64,000 bases of DNA from Nicotiana tabacum (taxonomy: Eukaryota; Streptophyta; Magnoliopsida; Solanales; Solanaceae). Both the position numbers and the translations under genes were made by a program. Positions within the stretch are counted from its first letter, which is position 1. Every line of letters begins with the position of its first letter. The DNA lies in assembly GCF_000715075.1 (NCBI RefSeq), contig NC_134096.1:41179804-41243803 (forward strand), read 5' to 3'. Of this stretch, positions 8,060-21,305 are shown piece by piece. Under the pieces are notes generated by a model. That model did not search any database. It saw nothing but the letters and a program-made list of their open reading frames with translations, and was not told the origin of the DNA.

Positions 8060-10736
8060 TTATATGTATACCGTTATCTTGTAAGTCATTAGATTCTTAA
8101 TTATAGAGCAATAATATATTAGTATACACTTTATAGTTAAAAGTTTCACCATTGGAAGCATTAGTACCATGAGACTTCAACCTTTGCTGATCGCATTGGG
8201 TTATCTTGTCCCAAAGAAGTCCTAATTTTACCTTTTAAAATATTATTTTTTCTTATTTTTCTTTTGCTCTTTTTTCTTGGCCCTAGAAAGTTGATTTACT
8301 TTATATGTCCGCTGAGTGCGTTGCATCCTCAGCAATACCGCATTAACTTATTGAGACAGAAGGAGTTAACTAAAAGTTTATTCAAGGTTACACTGTTTGC
8401 AGAATGAGAATTTCTTTTCTATTTTTTAAAAAAATGGCTGAAAAACACTTGTATATAAACGTCAATTTGAGACTGTTTTACAACATACTCCGTACTACTT
8501 TTTAGTATATTATTGTCTCTTTTTATTATTTAAAGCCAAACAGTAAATAAACTTCCTGCTTTCCAACTCAAGCATCGTGTAAAAATCTTAAAATAATTAT
8601 TTAAATATTCTGCAGCCATTTTAAAAGTGGGAATATATAAGAAAAAAGGCATACGCAAAAGTTGACTCAGCAGTTATAAAGTGTAATCTTTGTTGAAAGA
8701 ACAAGATCACTTTGACATAGTATGTTTATATTTTTTATGCTTTACCAAGAAAAGAAAGGATGGGAATGCTCAAAACAAGTTCTTAATTTGATTCTTCCAT
8801 AAATAAAATTGAAGGACCATAGAAGTTGTCCTTATTCTCTTTTGGACCTATACCCTTCAAAATAGACTAAATCTTGCATAAAGAAAGAGATAAAACGTTG
8901 CGTCATACTTATTTTACGTACTTGATTGAGCATGCATATTCTACACCAAATATCTTATATAATTGGGGGTTCTAGTTGAATGTATTAGCATAATTAGTTT
9001 CAATATAAAATCCCCTATAAAATAATATAACGTTTGGTTAGGTGAACAAGAAAAACTAATTGGCACATAACTGATTTATCATTTGATTGGCAGCTTAAGG
9101 TAAACAAATTCCCCATAACTAATAAAGCAAATAATGATCTCATTAAGTTTTGCATAAATAACAATACATGTATTAGTGATACGAGAATAAACTAGAAAAA
9201 AATAACCTCTAAATAATTCCTACGTATCAATCCTTTCTTTATTAATTATCGGATAAAAATTTATTCATTATTAATCACCTCATAACAATCATTTTATTAT
9301 TAGTCACCGTTGAACTCTTCATTGTAATCCTTCCATAACAAGTATATAAGTCTAATGATCCCTTCATCGTAATCCTTCCTTAATTAGTATATGAATCAAA
9401 TGATCTCTTATATATGTTTTCTTGAAATTTTTTATATATGCAAATAAAAACTGGCTTATCGATTATGCTAAAAATTATAGATTTTAATTAGTAGACTCCA
9501 ACTTTTTGAGAAGAGGAAAAAAAAAACTAATATGATTTACGGTCCAAATGTTTGATTCTCACATAAAAAAGTTCATTCATATGTTTTAAATTAATTGATT
9601 TTGTATCGTAAAGAGAACAATCATCATCTTTGAAAATAATAGAAAGAGGACAGTGGTCAATTGAAGAATGAAGAATCTTTAAAGAAACTATAAGACAACT
9701 CCATCACCACCTCTAGGTTCTTCATTCCACCTATAATTATTAAGCATCGTATCATAACATTAGATAAAACTTTTTGAATGTAACACTTTTGACATGGGCC
9801 ATACAAAGTGTTCAACTTGAGTGAAAGACGAAAAGATCTGTACTTTACTTGCACACAGAAGAGCAACATTTGATTTTAGGAGCGAACATGATTAAGTATC
9901 TGAATAGTTCATATAATAAGTATAAGTATTCGCTCTTAGTCTATGCAGACTAGATACCTTAATAATTCATATCGTAACTTCGTAAGCATAAATATTCGCC
10001 CTTCGTCTATTCAGATTTTGGGCCCAACTAGCTAAATCATTACTCTTTTGAGACAATAAGTACGAACTCAGTATATATATATATTATTTTTTTGTTGAGA
10101 AAATTAATTAGATACATATACAATGATTCAAACGCAATGGGTGCGTCAACCAAGGTTGTCACAAATCCTTTTTACTCCAAGGTTGTCGCAACTCACTTTT
10201 ACTAAATATAGTTCAAAATAACAAGATTTACATTAAACTTATAATTTTGGTTTTAATATTTTTGGAATGAATCCTACCATATAAAGAAGTATCCCAGTTA
10301 TATATATATATATATAAAAGAAAACTTATATAGACTCCCCTATTTTAGGTACATAAGTTGCTTTTTTTCTTATTTAACTTATTGTTATGGTAGGATAGTT
10401 GAAATCACTTTACCGTTATTAAAGATTTTGTGTTTGAGTCATAGAAATAAAGAATTTATTGGTAGGGAGTGATTTACCTCGCTTGTGTGTCTATTTGGCT
10501 CGAATCTAAATTAATTATAGGTTAGTGAATTTTGAATACCGGATGGTTAAACAGAAAAACTTGTTTAATATGATTTATTAATCTTATGGTAGTCTCAAGT
10601 TTCGACTAAAGAATAGACGAATAAACAACAAAATACATCTTTTTTGAAATAAAGTGGGTAACCCTTTCTATAAATTAAACTTTTTAAATACATTTGAATT
10701 TGCAGAAAAAGACTTCAACTTACATACCGTGAGTTC
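8060..10736. other. Intergenic DNA, no gene seen
   Basis: AT-rich sequence with only short, non-conserved reading frames. Minor repeats: two 45-bp units at about 9319-9410 (CATTGTAATCCTTCC...), two units of about 65 bp at 9897-10012 (AATAGTTCATAT... / AATAATTCATAT...), and AT dinucleotide runs at about 10074-10088 and 10302-10316. It forms the left flank of the copia-1 insertion, whose target duplication ATAAT is at 10737-10741. Confidence 0.5.
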
Positions 10737-10741
10737 ATAAT

Positions 10742-10935
10742 TGAGTACATTAAGATATGATGTTGAGAGAATTCGATAGTTTTCTATTCGATAGTTTTCT
10801 ATTGAGTACATTGTTGAATATATATACAACAGTCTACAACACACTATAGAAGACTAGGGAGATAAGGTAACTAATAGAACAATCATATATCCTAAAATAT
10901 AGCTATCCTAACTAATAGAGATTGCGATCCTAACT
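10742..10935 (-). repeat. Copia-1 3' LTR, truncated
   Basis: It matches the 5' LTR at 43791-44005 from GATATGATGTTGAGAG through ATATAGCTATCCTAACT. It carries an extra internal duplication (TTCTATTCGATAG) and lacks the about 27 bp at the pol-proximal end, including the TG start, so the polypurine tract and U3 start are lost. Confidence 0.8.
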
Positions 10936-13494
10936 CAAGCTAAGAAGGTTTGTCCAAGATTCTTAGCTTGCCTTTGATCTGTTAAAATCGGCTAGTGGAT
11001 AAAGGTTTAGTAAAAATGTCTGACAATTGGTCCATGGAGGATATAAACTGCACAGATATATGACCAGCCTGGACTTGTTCTCTGACAAAGTGAAAATCAA
11101 CTTCGACATGCTTCGTTCGAGCCTTAAAACATGGATTAACTGCTAGATATGAAACTCCAATGTTGTCACACCAGATGATTGTGGGGTTATGTATTGGCTG
11201 TTTGAGCTCTTGAAGAAGGGAACAAAGCCAAATTATTTCTGTTGTGGTATTGGCGATAAATCGATACTCAGCCTCAGTGCATGATCAAGCAACTGATGGT
11301 TGTTTCTTAGCTAACCAAGAAATTAAGTTTGGTCCTATATACACAACAAAACCTCATGTGGATCTCCTGTCATCCTTGTTTCCCGCCCAATTAGCATCAC
11401 AAAAAGCTTTAAGTTGGGAGCTGGTTGAATGAGTAATGAAGAGTCCTTGATGTAAGGTGGTTTTGACATATCGAAGAACACGCTTGCAAGTTGTCCAGTA
11501 CGTGGTTGTTGGTGAAGATAAAAATTGGCATAATTTATTCATAGCAAAAGCCAAGCCTGGACGAGTTAAACAAGCATATTGTAATTCCCCCACTGTTTTC
11601 CTGTAAATCTGGGGATCAACCAACGGTTCACCTTCTTCAAGTTGCAAGTTACATGTGCTAGCCATAGGAGACTTGACAATGTGGCATTTTTCATGTGAGT
11701 AATGGCGAGAAGATCCTGAAGGTATTTTTGTTAAGAAAGAATACTACAATTACTGAGATATCTAACTTCGATTCACAGGAAGTAGTGAAGTTTTTTGAGA
11801 TCTCGCAACTTAAATTCTTTGGATAAATGAGTGATGCATGTACGGACTGCATTTGAGTTACTCCCTGTGATGATAATATCATCTACATAGACAAGGATAT
11901 AAAGAACATCACTGCTTTGTTGTTTTATAAAGAGCGCGGAGTCAGTATGAGAACCTGCAAAACTAATGGTTAGAAGATAAGAACTGAGTATGTGATACCA
12001 AGCCCGTGGGGCTTGCTTAAGGTCATATATTGATTTTCTCAATTTTCACACATAATCAGGACATTGTTGATCAATAAAGCCTGGAGGTTGGGACATATGT
12101 ACATCTTCTTCTAAATTTCCACTGAGAAATGCGTTGGAGATGTCCAATTGTTGAAGAGTCTATTTATTGAAGACTGCCAAGGAAAGAACAACTCGGATTG
12201 TTGTAGGCTTGATAACCAGACTAAAAGTGGCATCATAGTCTATTCTCTCAACTTGATTATAACCTTTGGCTACCAAGCGAGCCTTGCATCGCTGTATGCT
12301 TCCATCATGATGGTGTTTGAGTCGAAAAACCCATTTACAACCAACAATATTAGAATGTGATGGCTTAGGAACAAGTTCCCATATTTGGTATTGTATCAAA
12401 GTAGTGATTTCAGAGCTCATAGCCTCTCTCCATGCGGGAACTTTGAGTGCTTTTGTGTAGCATGTTGGTTCTGAAAGAATAACAAAGGAAAATTGAACTA
12501 AACAGAAATGAAAGTTAGTGTCTTCTTCTTGGGATTTTGTCTTAGAACCATTGGATGAGTGCGTCCAGGTGGTTGTGGTCGCTCAGTAGTTAGAAGGACA
12601 TCCAGTTGCTGCTCCGAAGGAGAATTAATTTGATCTTGAGAAGCACTAGGAGATAATAAGCTAAAACCAGAATTATTGTTGTAAGAAGAATCAGTAGAAT
12701 TATGTGAAAGTGTCGAAGAGGATGGTACATTTGAGTCGGGTTGCGGTATTGACGCATTTATTGTGACCCTAGGAGTACAATTAAATTGCTCTAGAGGAGT
12801 GCCTAGGATAGAGGAATCATATAACTTTTTCTCCTTATATAAAAAGCGGGTCTCATCAATACGAACATGAATACTAAGATAAATTTTACTATCGTGAGGA
12901 TTAAAGCACACATACCCGTAATTGTCCTTGGCGTATCCGAGAAAAACACAAACTACAGTTCTATAAGAGAACTTGTGTTGATTGTAAGGTCATAACAAGG
13001 GATAGACAGTACAACCAAAGACACGAAGAAATTCAGAATCTGGTGAAGTGCCATGAAGTTTTTCAAATAGTGAGATATGTTGAAGCACTTGAGTAGGGAG
13101 CATGTTAACTAAGTACGCAGCAGTGTACATAAGGAAATTCCAAAATCTGGATGGAACTACAGAATGAGCGAGAAGGGTGACGCATGTGTTCACTAGGTGT
13201 CAGATTTTCATTTCAACTTGACCATTTTGCTGATGTATATGAGGACAAGTAATGCGATGTTGAATACCATTTTCCTTCAAATAAGTATTGACCGTACGGA
13301 ATTCACTACCCTAGTCTGATTTGAAATTAATAATTTCGGTTTAAAACTGTTTTTCAACCAATATGTGAAATTCGACAAAAGTATAGAGAACCTCATTTTT
13401 CTGCTTAATTGGAAATAGCCAACAATACCGAGAGAAGTCATCCACAAATAAAACAAAATATTTGTCTCCATAAAAAGATTAGTTGGGAGCTGAT
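10936..13494 (-). pseudogene. Copia-1 pol: integrase C-terminal half, RT, RNase H
   Basis: Read from 13494 downwards. The integrase core follows VLFVDD and runs in broken frames to about 12990. An acidic/Ser-rich integrase-RT linker covers 12911-12498. RT (12420-11773) has LVPKPSHSNIVGCKWVFR, then IYDLKQAPRAWY and the catalytic YVDD (in LVYVDDIIITG). RNase H and the C-terminal part cover 11665-10970, with YACLTRPGLAFAMN and FCDANWAG. Stops and frameshifts separate every block. Known role: copia polyprotein, cDNA synthesis and integration in a virus-like particle; this copy cannot make it. The integrase N-terminus continues at 33011-33036, beyond the Athila insertion. Confidence 0.85.
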
Positions 13495-14956
13495 TGATAA
13501 TTGGGGATTTTGACTACTTATTAGCGTCTTTTAGCTTTCATTTTAGTCCAAAAGTGTTTAATTGTGTTCCCGAAAACTGATAAAATATGCTTAATTGCAG
13601 GAATATTGGAAAATGAGCCTCCAAGATGAAATCAAACTCAAGAAGGAGTGATCTGAACTCAACGACAAAAACACACATTGAAGCTTAAAGTGCGGAGCGT
13701 AGAACATCATCTGCGGCCACAGATTGTGCAGAAGAACTTATCAGAGATCTGTGAGAAGTGCGGTCGCAGAAGCTAGGCAAGAGCAAAAGTTCAGAGAACT
13801 GGCATATCAAATTCAACGGAAGTGCGGACCGCACAATTATTGTGCTGCCGTAGAAGATCAGCTACGCGGCCGAAATTGCATTTGTGCGGTTCGCAAAAGA
13901 GCCATGTGCAGTCGCACTCAGAAATGTGCGAATCGCAGAAAAAGAGAGATGCGGCCACGGTTCTGAATTGTGCGGCCGCAAAATTCCAATCCTGTCAGGT
14001 TGAAGTAAAGTGCGAACCGCACATGGAATTGTGCGGCCGCAGAACTTCCGAAAGGGCATTTTTAGGTCAAGTTTTTGACATTAGCAGCTACAGTAGCTGT
14101 TTTTCTTTACTCTCTTTAGTAGTTTTTGCCATTTTGAGCTTTTTGAACATAGATTTCTTTATTGTAATTATCAATATGGATTTAATTATCATTTCTTCTA
14201 TCTTAAGCATGAGTAGCTAGATTTTCACTAGGGTTGTCACCCAACCCTAGAGTGTAAACTTAATGGGTGTTTGATTTATTGCTTGTTTATGGTTGAATAT
14301 TTATTATTTAGCCTTGTTCTTGCTTTTAATTGTAGAATTAATGGTTGCAAATATTAGTTCATGCCAATTTGACTTGGTCTCTACTTAAGAAAGAGAGACT
14401 TAGTCTAGAAAAACTTGGCTAACAAGAAATTGGGGTGAATCAAGAGATTGATAGTCCCAATTAAATGGTTGAATCTAGAGATAGTAAAACCCGACTTAAG
14501 CTTTGTATCAACCGTTTTGTTCAACACCCATTTGGACTTTAGAAAGACAAATTGGGCAAAGTCACTCTCTGATTGAGAGGTATTGAGTGGGTACTCAAGT
14601 GTTGATAGCTATAATACACCCCGATCAATAAAACAAGCTTTAAAGTTTACAATCCGTTAGGCAAACATCCAGGCAAAGGTCATAGCCCTAGGCCTTTTTA
14701 TCATTTGAAAAACAACAAAAAATAATTTCTTAGTTTCATTACTTAATCTTGCAATCTTAAATTAGAATAGACATAGAACAAACATCAATTTGTGGAAGTG
14801 TAATTTGAGATAGTTCATACTCATACACTGCAATTGATACTCCTAAATCCCACGTATAGCTCCCTGTGAAATTCGACCCCGACTCCTTGTTGGGTATTAC
14901 TATTGCAATCGACTATTTTATAACCTTGAATTGAGGTGTGAACTTGGACGAGAACA
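13495..14956 (+). repeat. Athila 5' LTR
   Basis: Matches 31488-33005 along its length. It contains a GC-palindrome array at about 13690-14050 (GTGCGGACCGCAC, TGCGGCCGCA variants). The 3' LTR has about 55 bp more after the array, around 32056-32106. Ends ...GGACGAGAACA. Confidence 0.92.
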
Positions 14957-14961
14957 ATTTT

Positions 14962-14979
14962 TGGCGTCGTTGCCGGGGA
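14962..14979 (+). other. Athila primer-binding site (tRNA-Asp type)
   Basis: TGGCGTCGTTGCCGGGGA lies five bases after the LTR end. It differs by one base (C to T) from the usual Athila site TGGCGCCGTTGCCGGGGA, complementary to the 3' end of tRNA-Asp. Confidence 0.85.
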
Positions 14980-15077
14980 GCAAAAAGCTGATTTAGCTAT
15001 ATATTTGATTTTGTGTGTGAATTGTCTTCTTTTCCTTCCTTGTTACTGATTTGTGTGAATCAATTGTAGGTACCATA

Positions 15078-16990
15078 ATGGTAAACAACAACGATCAACT
15101 CGGAAACATGCCTTTGGGGGATGTGGACGTTGAAGATGACCAAGTTGAAGAGGTTCCTCTTGAACCTCAAGAAAATAGAAGAAGCCGGGCACCTGAAGAC
15201 AACGTCCCAGTTCCATCTCCACCTCCACCAAGAGCGGATCCATACCGAGTGTTGCCAAATAAAGGGTATGCAAGTGCCATTGTCCCGCCTTGCATTAGGG
15301 CGGGCAACTTTCAAATCACGAATGTAATGCTCACATTGTTAGAGAAACGGGGATTCTTCACCGGGACTCCGAGTCAAAATGCATACAAATACTTGGAAGG
15401 GTTTGTGGACACTTGTTGGGGGAATAAACAGACAAACATCTCCGAGGATGCTTTATGATTGAGGCTATTTCCTTTCTCTCTACGGGGGAAAGCCTTGGAT
15501 TGGCTAGAAATATTGCCTAATCACTCCATCCATACATGGGATGAATTGACGGAGAAATTTATTTCCAAGTTCTTTCCTCCCGGACATATGGCTACTCTTA
15601 GAGAAGAGATTCTAGCATTCAAACAAGAGCCCAATGAGTCGTTGCATGAAATATGGGAAAGGTACCGAGCTATGGTCAAAGAGTGCCCAAATAATGACAT
15701 GACAGAGGCTATGATTCAACAAACTTTCTATTGGGGGATCAATAAGACCAATCAGTGCATGGTTAATCAACTTGCCGGTGGGAATTTCATGACAAACACC
15801 GTATGCAGAAGCTTGTGAGATGTTAGATGAAATGGCGGATACTTCTTCGGCATGGCAAATTAGAGCAAATGTTCCTCAAGGTGATCCGAACGTGATTTAC
15901 CTACATAAAGAATTGCATGACCATGGGCAAGCCATTGCCGAGTTGACCACCACAATGAATCAATTAGCCAAAGCTCAACTTCAACAAGTGCAAAATCCTA
16001 AGCAAGTCAATGCCATGGTATGATGGTGAACAAAAGAAGGCCCAAAGGTCCACAAGTGCAAAACCGAGTGGAGAATTATGTGCAAGAAGATAGTGGGTTT
16101 GATCAAGATGAATCTTACAATGAACAAGAGGAGGAAGTGCAATATGTGAACAACTTTCAAGGGAAAAGAAATAATTCTCAAGGCCCGAATCAACAACAAT
16201 GGTGACCTCAAGGTAATCAAGGGAATTGAAATTCTAACAACCAAGGTAATTGGAATGGTGGAAACAATCAAGGGAATTGGACAATAATCAAGGAAATTGG
16301 AGTGGCGAAAATAACCAAGGCAATTGGAGTGGCAATGGTCAAGGATATTGGGGAGGCAACAACCAAGGGGGATGGAACAATAATCAAGGCAATCAGAGGT
16401 CGGGTTTTCAAAGGACCTCGATGTATCAACAACCGAGCAACCCGCCTCCTTATCCTTCCCATGGTCCAAATTCTTTCAACAATGAGATGGGATGAATTAA
16501 GAACATGTTTAAGCAAATGATGGAGAAAAATGCCGACTCCAATGCCCAACTTGCCTCTCACAATACATCTATCCGAAACTTGGAAGTCCAAATGGGGCAA
16601 ATTTCTTAATCCATAAACACTTGTCCTAAGGGGGCACTACCAAGTGACACAGTGGTGAACCCAAAGGGTGTAAACAACACGGGACATGCCATGACCATTA
16701 CTACAAGGAGTGGAAAAGGTGGGGATGCACCCACCTCGAATCAACGGAAACTTGAGGATGATGAGTAAGTGGTTTAAGAAGATGAGATCTCGGACAATGT
16801 GGTGAAAGCAAATGAGGAAGTGCAGATTGATATTGATGACAATGTGGAGGAAGCTCAAGAGGAAGTGAACCTGTCTAGGGATCACATTGTTGACATACCG
16901 GAACCGGTAGTGCAAAAGGCTAAGGCACCAATGCCTAGGCCTCCTCATCCATATCCTCAAAGGCTCGCTAAGCAAAATTGCGAGAATTAA
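15078..16990 (+). pseudogene. Athila gag
   Basis: The start ATG at 15078 follows a short leader. The N-terminal third is acidic and Pro-rich. The retrotransposon-gag core follows (GKALDWLEILPNHSIHTWDE at about 15489-15548, then FPPGHMATLREEI). Next is an Asn/Gly/Gln/Trp-rich tail encoded by repeated CAATCAAGGGAATTGGAGTG-like units (16215-16400), typical of Athila gag. An in-frame TGA at 15456-15458, a one-base frameshift near 15800, and stops near 16021, 16203 and 16494 break it. Role in the intact family: capsid and RNA packaging of the particle. Confidence 0.85.
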
Positions 16991-17008
16991 TTCAAAAAGT
17001 TCATTGAC

Positions 17009-17634
17009 ATGATGAAGAGCCTATCTATCAATGTGCCATTGGTTGAAGCCTTGGAGAAAATGCCCGATTATGCAAAGTTTATGAAGGATTTAGTGACAAA
17101 GAAGCGATCAATGAATTTTGAAACTATAAAAATGACTCATCAAGTGAGTGCAATTGTGCATTCAATGGCTTCCAAGTTGGAGGATCCTGGCACTTTCACG
17201 ATTCCTTGTACCATTGGGAGTGACAAGTTTGCAAAAGCTCTTTATGATCTTGGGGCAAGTATCAATTTAATGCCCTATTCGGTTTTCAAGACTTTGGTAA
17301 TTGAGAAACCAAGACCCACATCTATGAGATTACAAATGACCAATCGTACCATGAAGAGACCATTGGGAGTGGTTGAAGATGTATTGGTTCGTGTTGATAA
17401 ATTCATTCTTCCGGCGGATTTTGTCATTCTTGATTGTGAGGTTGATTATGAGGTGCCTATTATTCTTGGTAGACCTTTCCTTGCTACGGGGAAGGCTCTA
17501 GTTGATGTTGAAGTCGGAGAACTTACCTTCCGGGTTGGTGATGAAAAAGTAGTTTTCCATGTGTGTAAGTCCATGCGGAAACCCAATAGCAAAGAGATGT
17601 GTTCTTTTGTAGACTTGGTGACCGATGTGATTGT
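17009..17634 (+). pseudogene. Athila aspartic protease region (5' part, cut by insertion)
   Basis: A continuous frame with PGTFTIPCTIG, the active-site-like block YDLGASINLMPYSVF and the ILGRPFLAT block that closes plant retroviral-type proteases. The Asp-Leu-Gly-Ala-Ser wording is usual for Athila. The frame is open until the solo-LTR-like element enters at 17635, next to TSD ATTGT (17630-17634). The polyprotein resumes at 20067. Confidence 0.85.
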
Positions 17635-20061
17635 TGTCACGCCCCAAACTGGAGAAGCGTGACCAGCACTCAACCAAGTGAACCCCGCCGAGCAAGCCTA
17701 TTAGATTTTCTTCTACCCAACTCATCCATGAATAAGGATAATACATTTTTCGTTAATTAGACAATAAGGTGATCATGTCTACAATACCAATTCATGACCA
17801 TTAGTTACTTCATTAATAAGTCTAAACACACACACACACACACACACACCCCTTCGTGATTCAAAGTGGGACAAGTGATTTAATCACAACATAAACTGTT
17901 TAACATTCCCAACACCTATACACAACCCACACTAAGTCTATAGAGCCTCTAAAAATACCAAAGAATATAATGATAGTGCCGGAAATAAGGCCCCGGCTAT
18001 ACCTCAAAATACGATAACACATACGAAATAAAAGATGCACAACCCCGGAATGAGATGGGGCTCACCAAGTCAGCTGGGAAGAATGGGCACTGCTATCACT
18101 GGTCAGTATCCTCCACTGTAGAACCACCTGCATCCATTAAAGATGAAGCGCCCCCAACAAAAGGGACGTTAGTACATGTCGAATAGTACTAGTATGAATG
18201 ACAAAATACCCTCTCAATAGAATGATAAATAATACGAGCAAGTACAATCATAATATCAGTGAAGCCTAAAACAACATCAAAACTCAAATTAGGATCAAGG
18301 CAATGTTCAAATAAATTTCCAGATTTTAAGTTGGGAGGTCTTTAGTACCAATATGGCACCATTCACGATTCCAATATTCACAATACCAATACCACCATAG
18401 TTTTAGCACGGAGTCCGATCACGACCCGATCGGCTAGGCCATCTCATTAGAGACATCAACCATAATCATAATTTCCAGCACAATCACCACCATGTGTGTG
18501 ACATGGCGTCCGATCATGACCCGATCGTCTAGGCCATCTCAATAGAGACATCATCCTTCTTATACCAATCATCTCATTTCATACCTCTTTCGCATCTTTT
18601 TATTTTATTGGCACTAGTGGCCACAATTATAAAATTATTATTGGCACGTCGACCGTATTTAATATTTCATGCTCACCTTTTTCACTTTCAAACATCATCA
18701 TCATCATCCACAACAAGGCATTTCAAATCAATGCTTCTAGCATACATGTGAACAATTAAGAGTCTTAGGCACATAGAGGTTCTTCACAAAATTTGGCATA
18801 ATAACCTTCGTTTGAACTTGACTTGAAGCGGCAACATTATTAATGCACATTCCATACTTTGAACATATTCTCAAATGATAACATAACATGATAAAAATAT
18901 TTTGGGGATGCATATTGTACATATATCTTTCAACACAAACTTATTCGGAATAGCCACTTTTATAAGGAACAGCTTGGAACTTACATAAATTACATGAATA
19001 CCATGAGATTTAATTTTAGGAGAGGAGTTTAGCCAACGTACCTCAATGGAGCTTCCTTAAACTCTAAAATGTTCCGGAATTCTTAGCAACTCCAACCTAT
19101 TTGAGAAATATAACAAATTGAACCAGGATTAGGAAGAGGATCATGGTTCTACCTCATTTAAGCATTTTATCAAACACTAGGTGTGCATTAAGGTTTCAAG
19201 TTCCTTTTATGGAGGATTCCATCATCCCACAACCCATTCTTTACCATTTTTAGCTCAACAATCTTCCTACACCCTTTGATAACACATGCATGCAAAATAA
19301 ATAACTCCCATACCCAAGAATTGTCTTACTAATTACCCATTCTTAGATAAATTTCGAAATTAAGGGCTAGGGTGTAGAATCTTACCTCTAGGATGAAGAT
19401 CTAGTGAGTTTTCCTTGTTAATCTTCAAAGATTTGAGCAAGAATTGAAGTACAATTTGTTGAAGATCACTCTCCCACTCTATGGCACTCTCTCACCCTCA
19501 AAATATCAGATTTTATCTCAGAAATGGTACAAATCGTCTATTTAACGAAGTAGGTTCGGGTTATAATACCCAAAAATAAAGCTCCGGAACAGGGTATGCG
19601 GTCGCATATGTGACCGCATAATGCTTATGTGGTCCGCATAATAGGCAGCTCCGGAACTGGGAAAATCTAACTCGATCTGCGGTCATTATGCGGCCTGCAG
19701 ACCTGTTCTGCGGTCGCATAATGCACCGCAGAACTGGTCTGCGATCGCATAATGTGCCGCAGATCGTCCCTCCGAAAATCTCAAAGCTGGATATGCGATC
19801 AGAGTGCAGGCTGCAAAATGGTTTTGCGGTCGCATAATGGGCCCTAAAAATGACATAAAAAATGGCCCAAAAGACTATCTCACTCTATGGTCATTCTACG
19901 GCCCGCAGAGTGATTATGCGGCCACATAATGGGCCGCAGAAATGCCCAATTCTACAAAAAATATTTCTTTACTCCCTAGTGCATTGTTCAACCCAAAAGG
20001 TCCGAGCCACGGCGAGCAAGAAACATTATTTTTCCTTTGCGAAATTTTACGGGGCCTTATA
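17635..20061 (-). mobile_element. Solo-LTR-like element A
   Basis: It starts TGTCACGCCCC and ends ACGGGGCCTTATA, flanked by ATTGT on both sides (17630-17634, 20062-20066). It is the reverse-complement relative of element B (27149-30321): its first 110 bp match the end of B inverted, and its last 130 bp match the start of B inverted, with an internal deletion near 20010. It holds a (CA)12 run at about 17826-17850, two copies of a CATCTCATTAGAGACATC unit 92 bp apart (about 18440 and 18532), and a GC-palindrome array (19590-19940). No coding sequence. The lack of internal retroelement genes and the 5-bp duplication suggest a solo LTR. Confidence 0.7.
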
Positions 20062-20066
20062 ATTGT

Positions 20067-21305
20067 AGATGAAATAAGTGATGTGATGAATGTAGATGAT
20101 ACATTGGAGGCCGTCTTGCTCAACTTTGACGATGACAAAATGAATGGCTTCATAGAATGTGTGAACTCATTGCAAGGAATGGGGTCGTACACTTTTGAGC
20201 CCCGCAAATTGTCCTTGGATCCTGAAACTAGGACAACTTCTCCAACAAAGCCCTCGATCGAGAATCCTCTTATCTTGGAGTTTAAGCCATTGCCTCCACA
20301 TCTTCGGTATGAATTTCTTGGCCCTTCTTATACTTTACCAGTTATTCTTTCATCTTGCTTGACTAACGTACAGGTAGAATCTACATTGGCAGTGCTACAA
20401 AAGAGGAAGAAGGCTATTGGATGGACATTGGAGGATATTCGGGGGATAAGCCTCGTATTTTGCATGCACAAGATTAACTTGGAGGAAGGTGCCAATCCAT
20501 CTATTGAACATCAAAGAAGACTCAATGAAGCCATGCAAGAAGTTGTCAAAAAGGAGATCATCAAGTGATTGGATGCCGGGGTTATCTATCCCATTTCCGA
20601 TAGTTCATGGACTTCTCCGGTTCAATGTGTCCCAAAGAAGTGGGGAACGATGGTGGTCACCAATGATAAGAATGAGTTGATTCCTACAAGAACGGTGACT
20701 GGGTGGAAAGTGTGTATGGACTATCGTAAGCTCAACAAAGTCACAAGGAAGGATAATTTTCCACTTCCCTTCCTAGATCAAATGCTCGATAGATTAGCTG
20801 GTCGTGCTTTCTATTGTTTTCTTGATGGGTATTCCGGCTATAACCAAATTCTTATTGCTCCGGAGGATCAAGAGAAGACTACCTTTACATGTCCTTATGG
20901 TACTTTTGCCTTCAAATGGATGCCATTTGGGTTGTGCAATGCACCAACGACTTTTCAAAGGTGTATGATGGCGATCTTCACGGAAGTGGTGGAGGATTAC
21001 CTTGAAGTCCACATGAATGACTTCTCGGTGGTCGGGAATTCTTTTGATGATTGTCTTGCAAACTTGGATAAAGTGTTGGCAAGATGTGAAGAAACAAACT
21101 TGGTGCTCAATTTTGAGAAATGTCATTTCATGGTCGAGGAAGGCATTATCCTTGGCCACAAGATCTCAAAGAATGGCATTGAAGTCGACAAGGCAAAGAT
21201 TGAGGTGATTTCTAAACTTCCACCTCCAACTTCAGTGAAAAGCGTGTGGAGTTTCTTAGGTCACACGAGATTTTACCGACGTTTCATCAAGGATTTCTCT
21301 AAAGT
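20067..21305 (+). pseudogene. Athila reverse transcriptase
   Basis: After the insertion the frame runs through an acidic linker, then VIYPISDSSWTSPVQCVPKK, CMDYRKLNKVTRKDNFPLPF, FLDGYSGYNQI and WMPFGLCNAPTTFQRCM, which are the ordered RT blocks. The palm motif reads HMNDFSVVG where active relatives have xxDD, so the first catalytic Asp of the pair is Asn. An in-frame TGA lies at 20566-20568. A one-base frameshift at about 21312 separates it from RNase H. The copy is inactive by both criteria. Confidence 0.9.

Noticed and set aside
9657..9869. 70-codon minus-strand frame
   Set aside because: AT-rich intergenic DNA, no recognisable motif, no splice or promoter context.
13822..14220. 132-codon plus-strand frame rich in Cys, Arg and Gln, and a minus-strand partner at 13862-14059
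   Set aside because: They lie in the Athila 5' LTR palindrome array. The composition follows from the GCGG/CCGC repeats and the frame is not kept in the 3' LTR.
15981..16469. 162-codon minus-strand frame opposite gag
   Set aside because: A shadow of the repetitive Asn/Gly/Gln-rich gag tail on the plus strand. It is hydrophobic and low complexity, with no family match.
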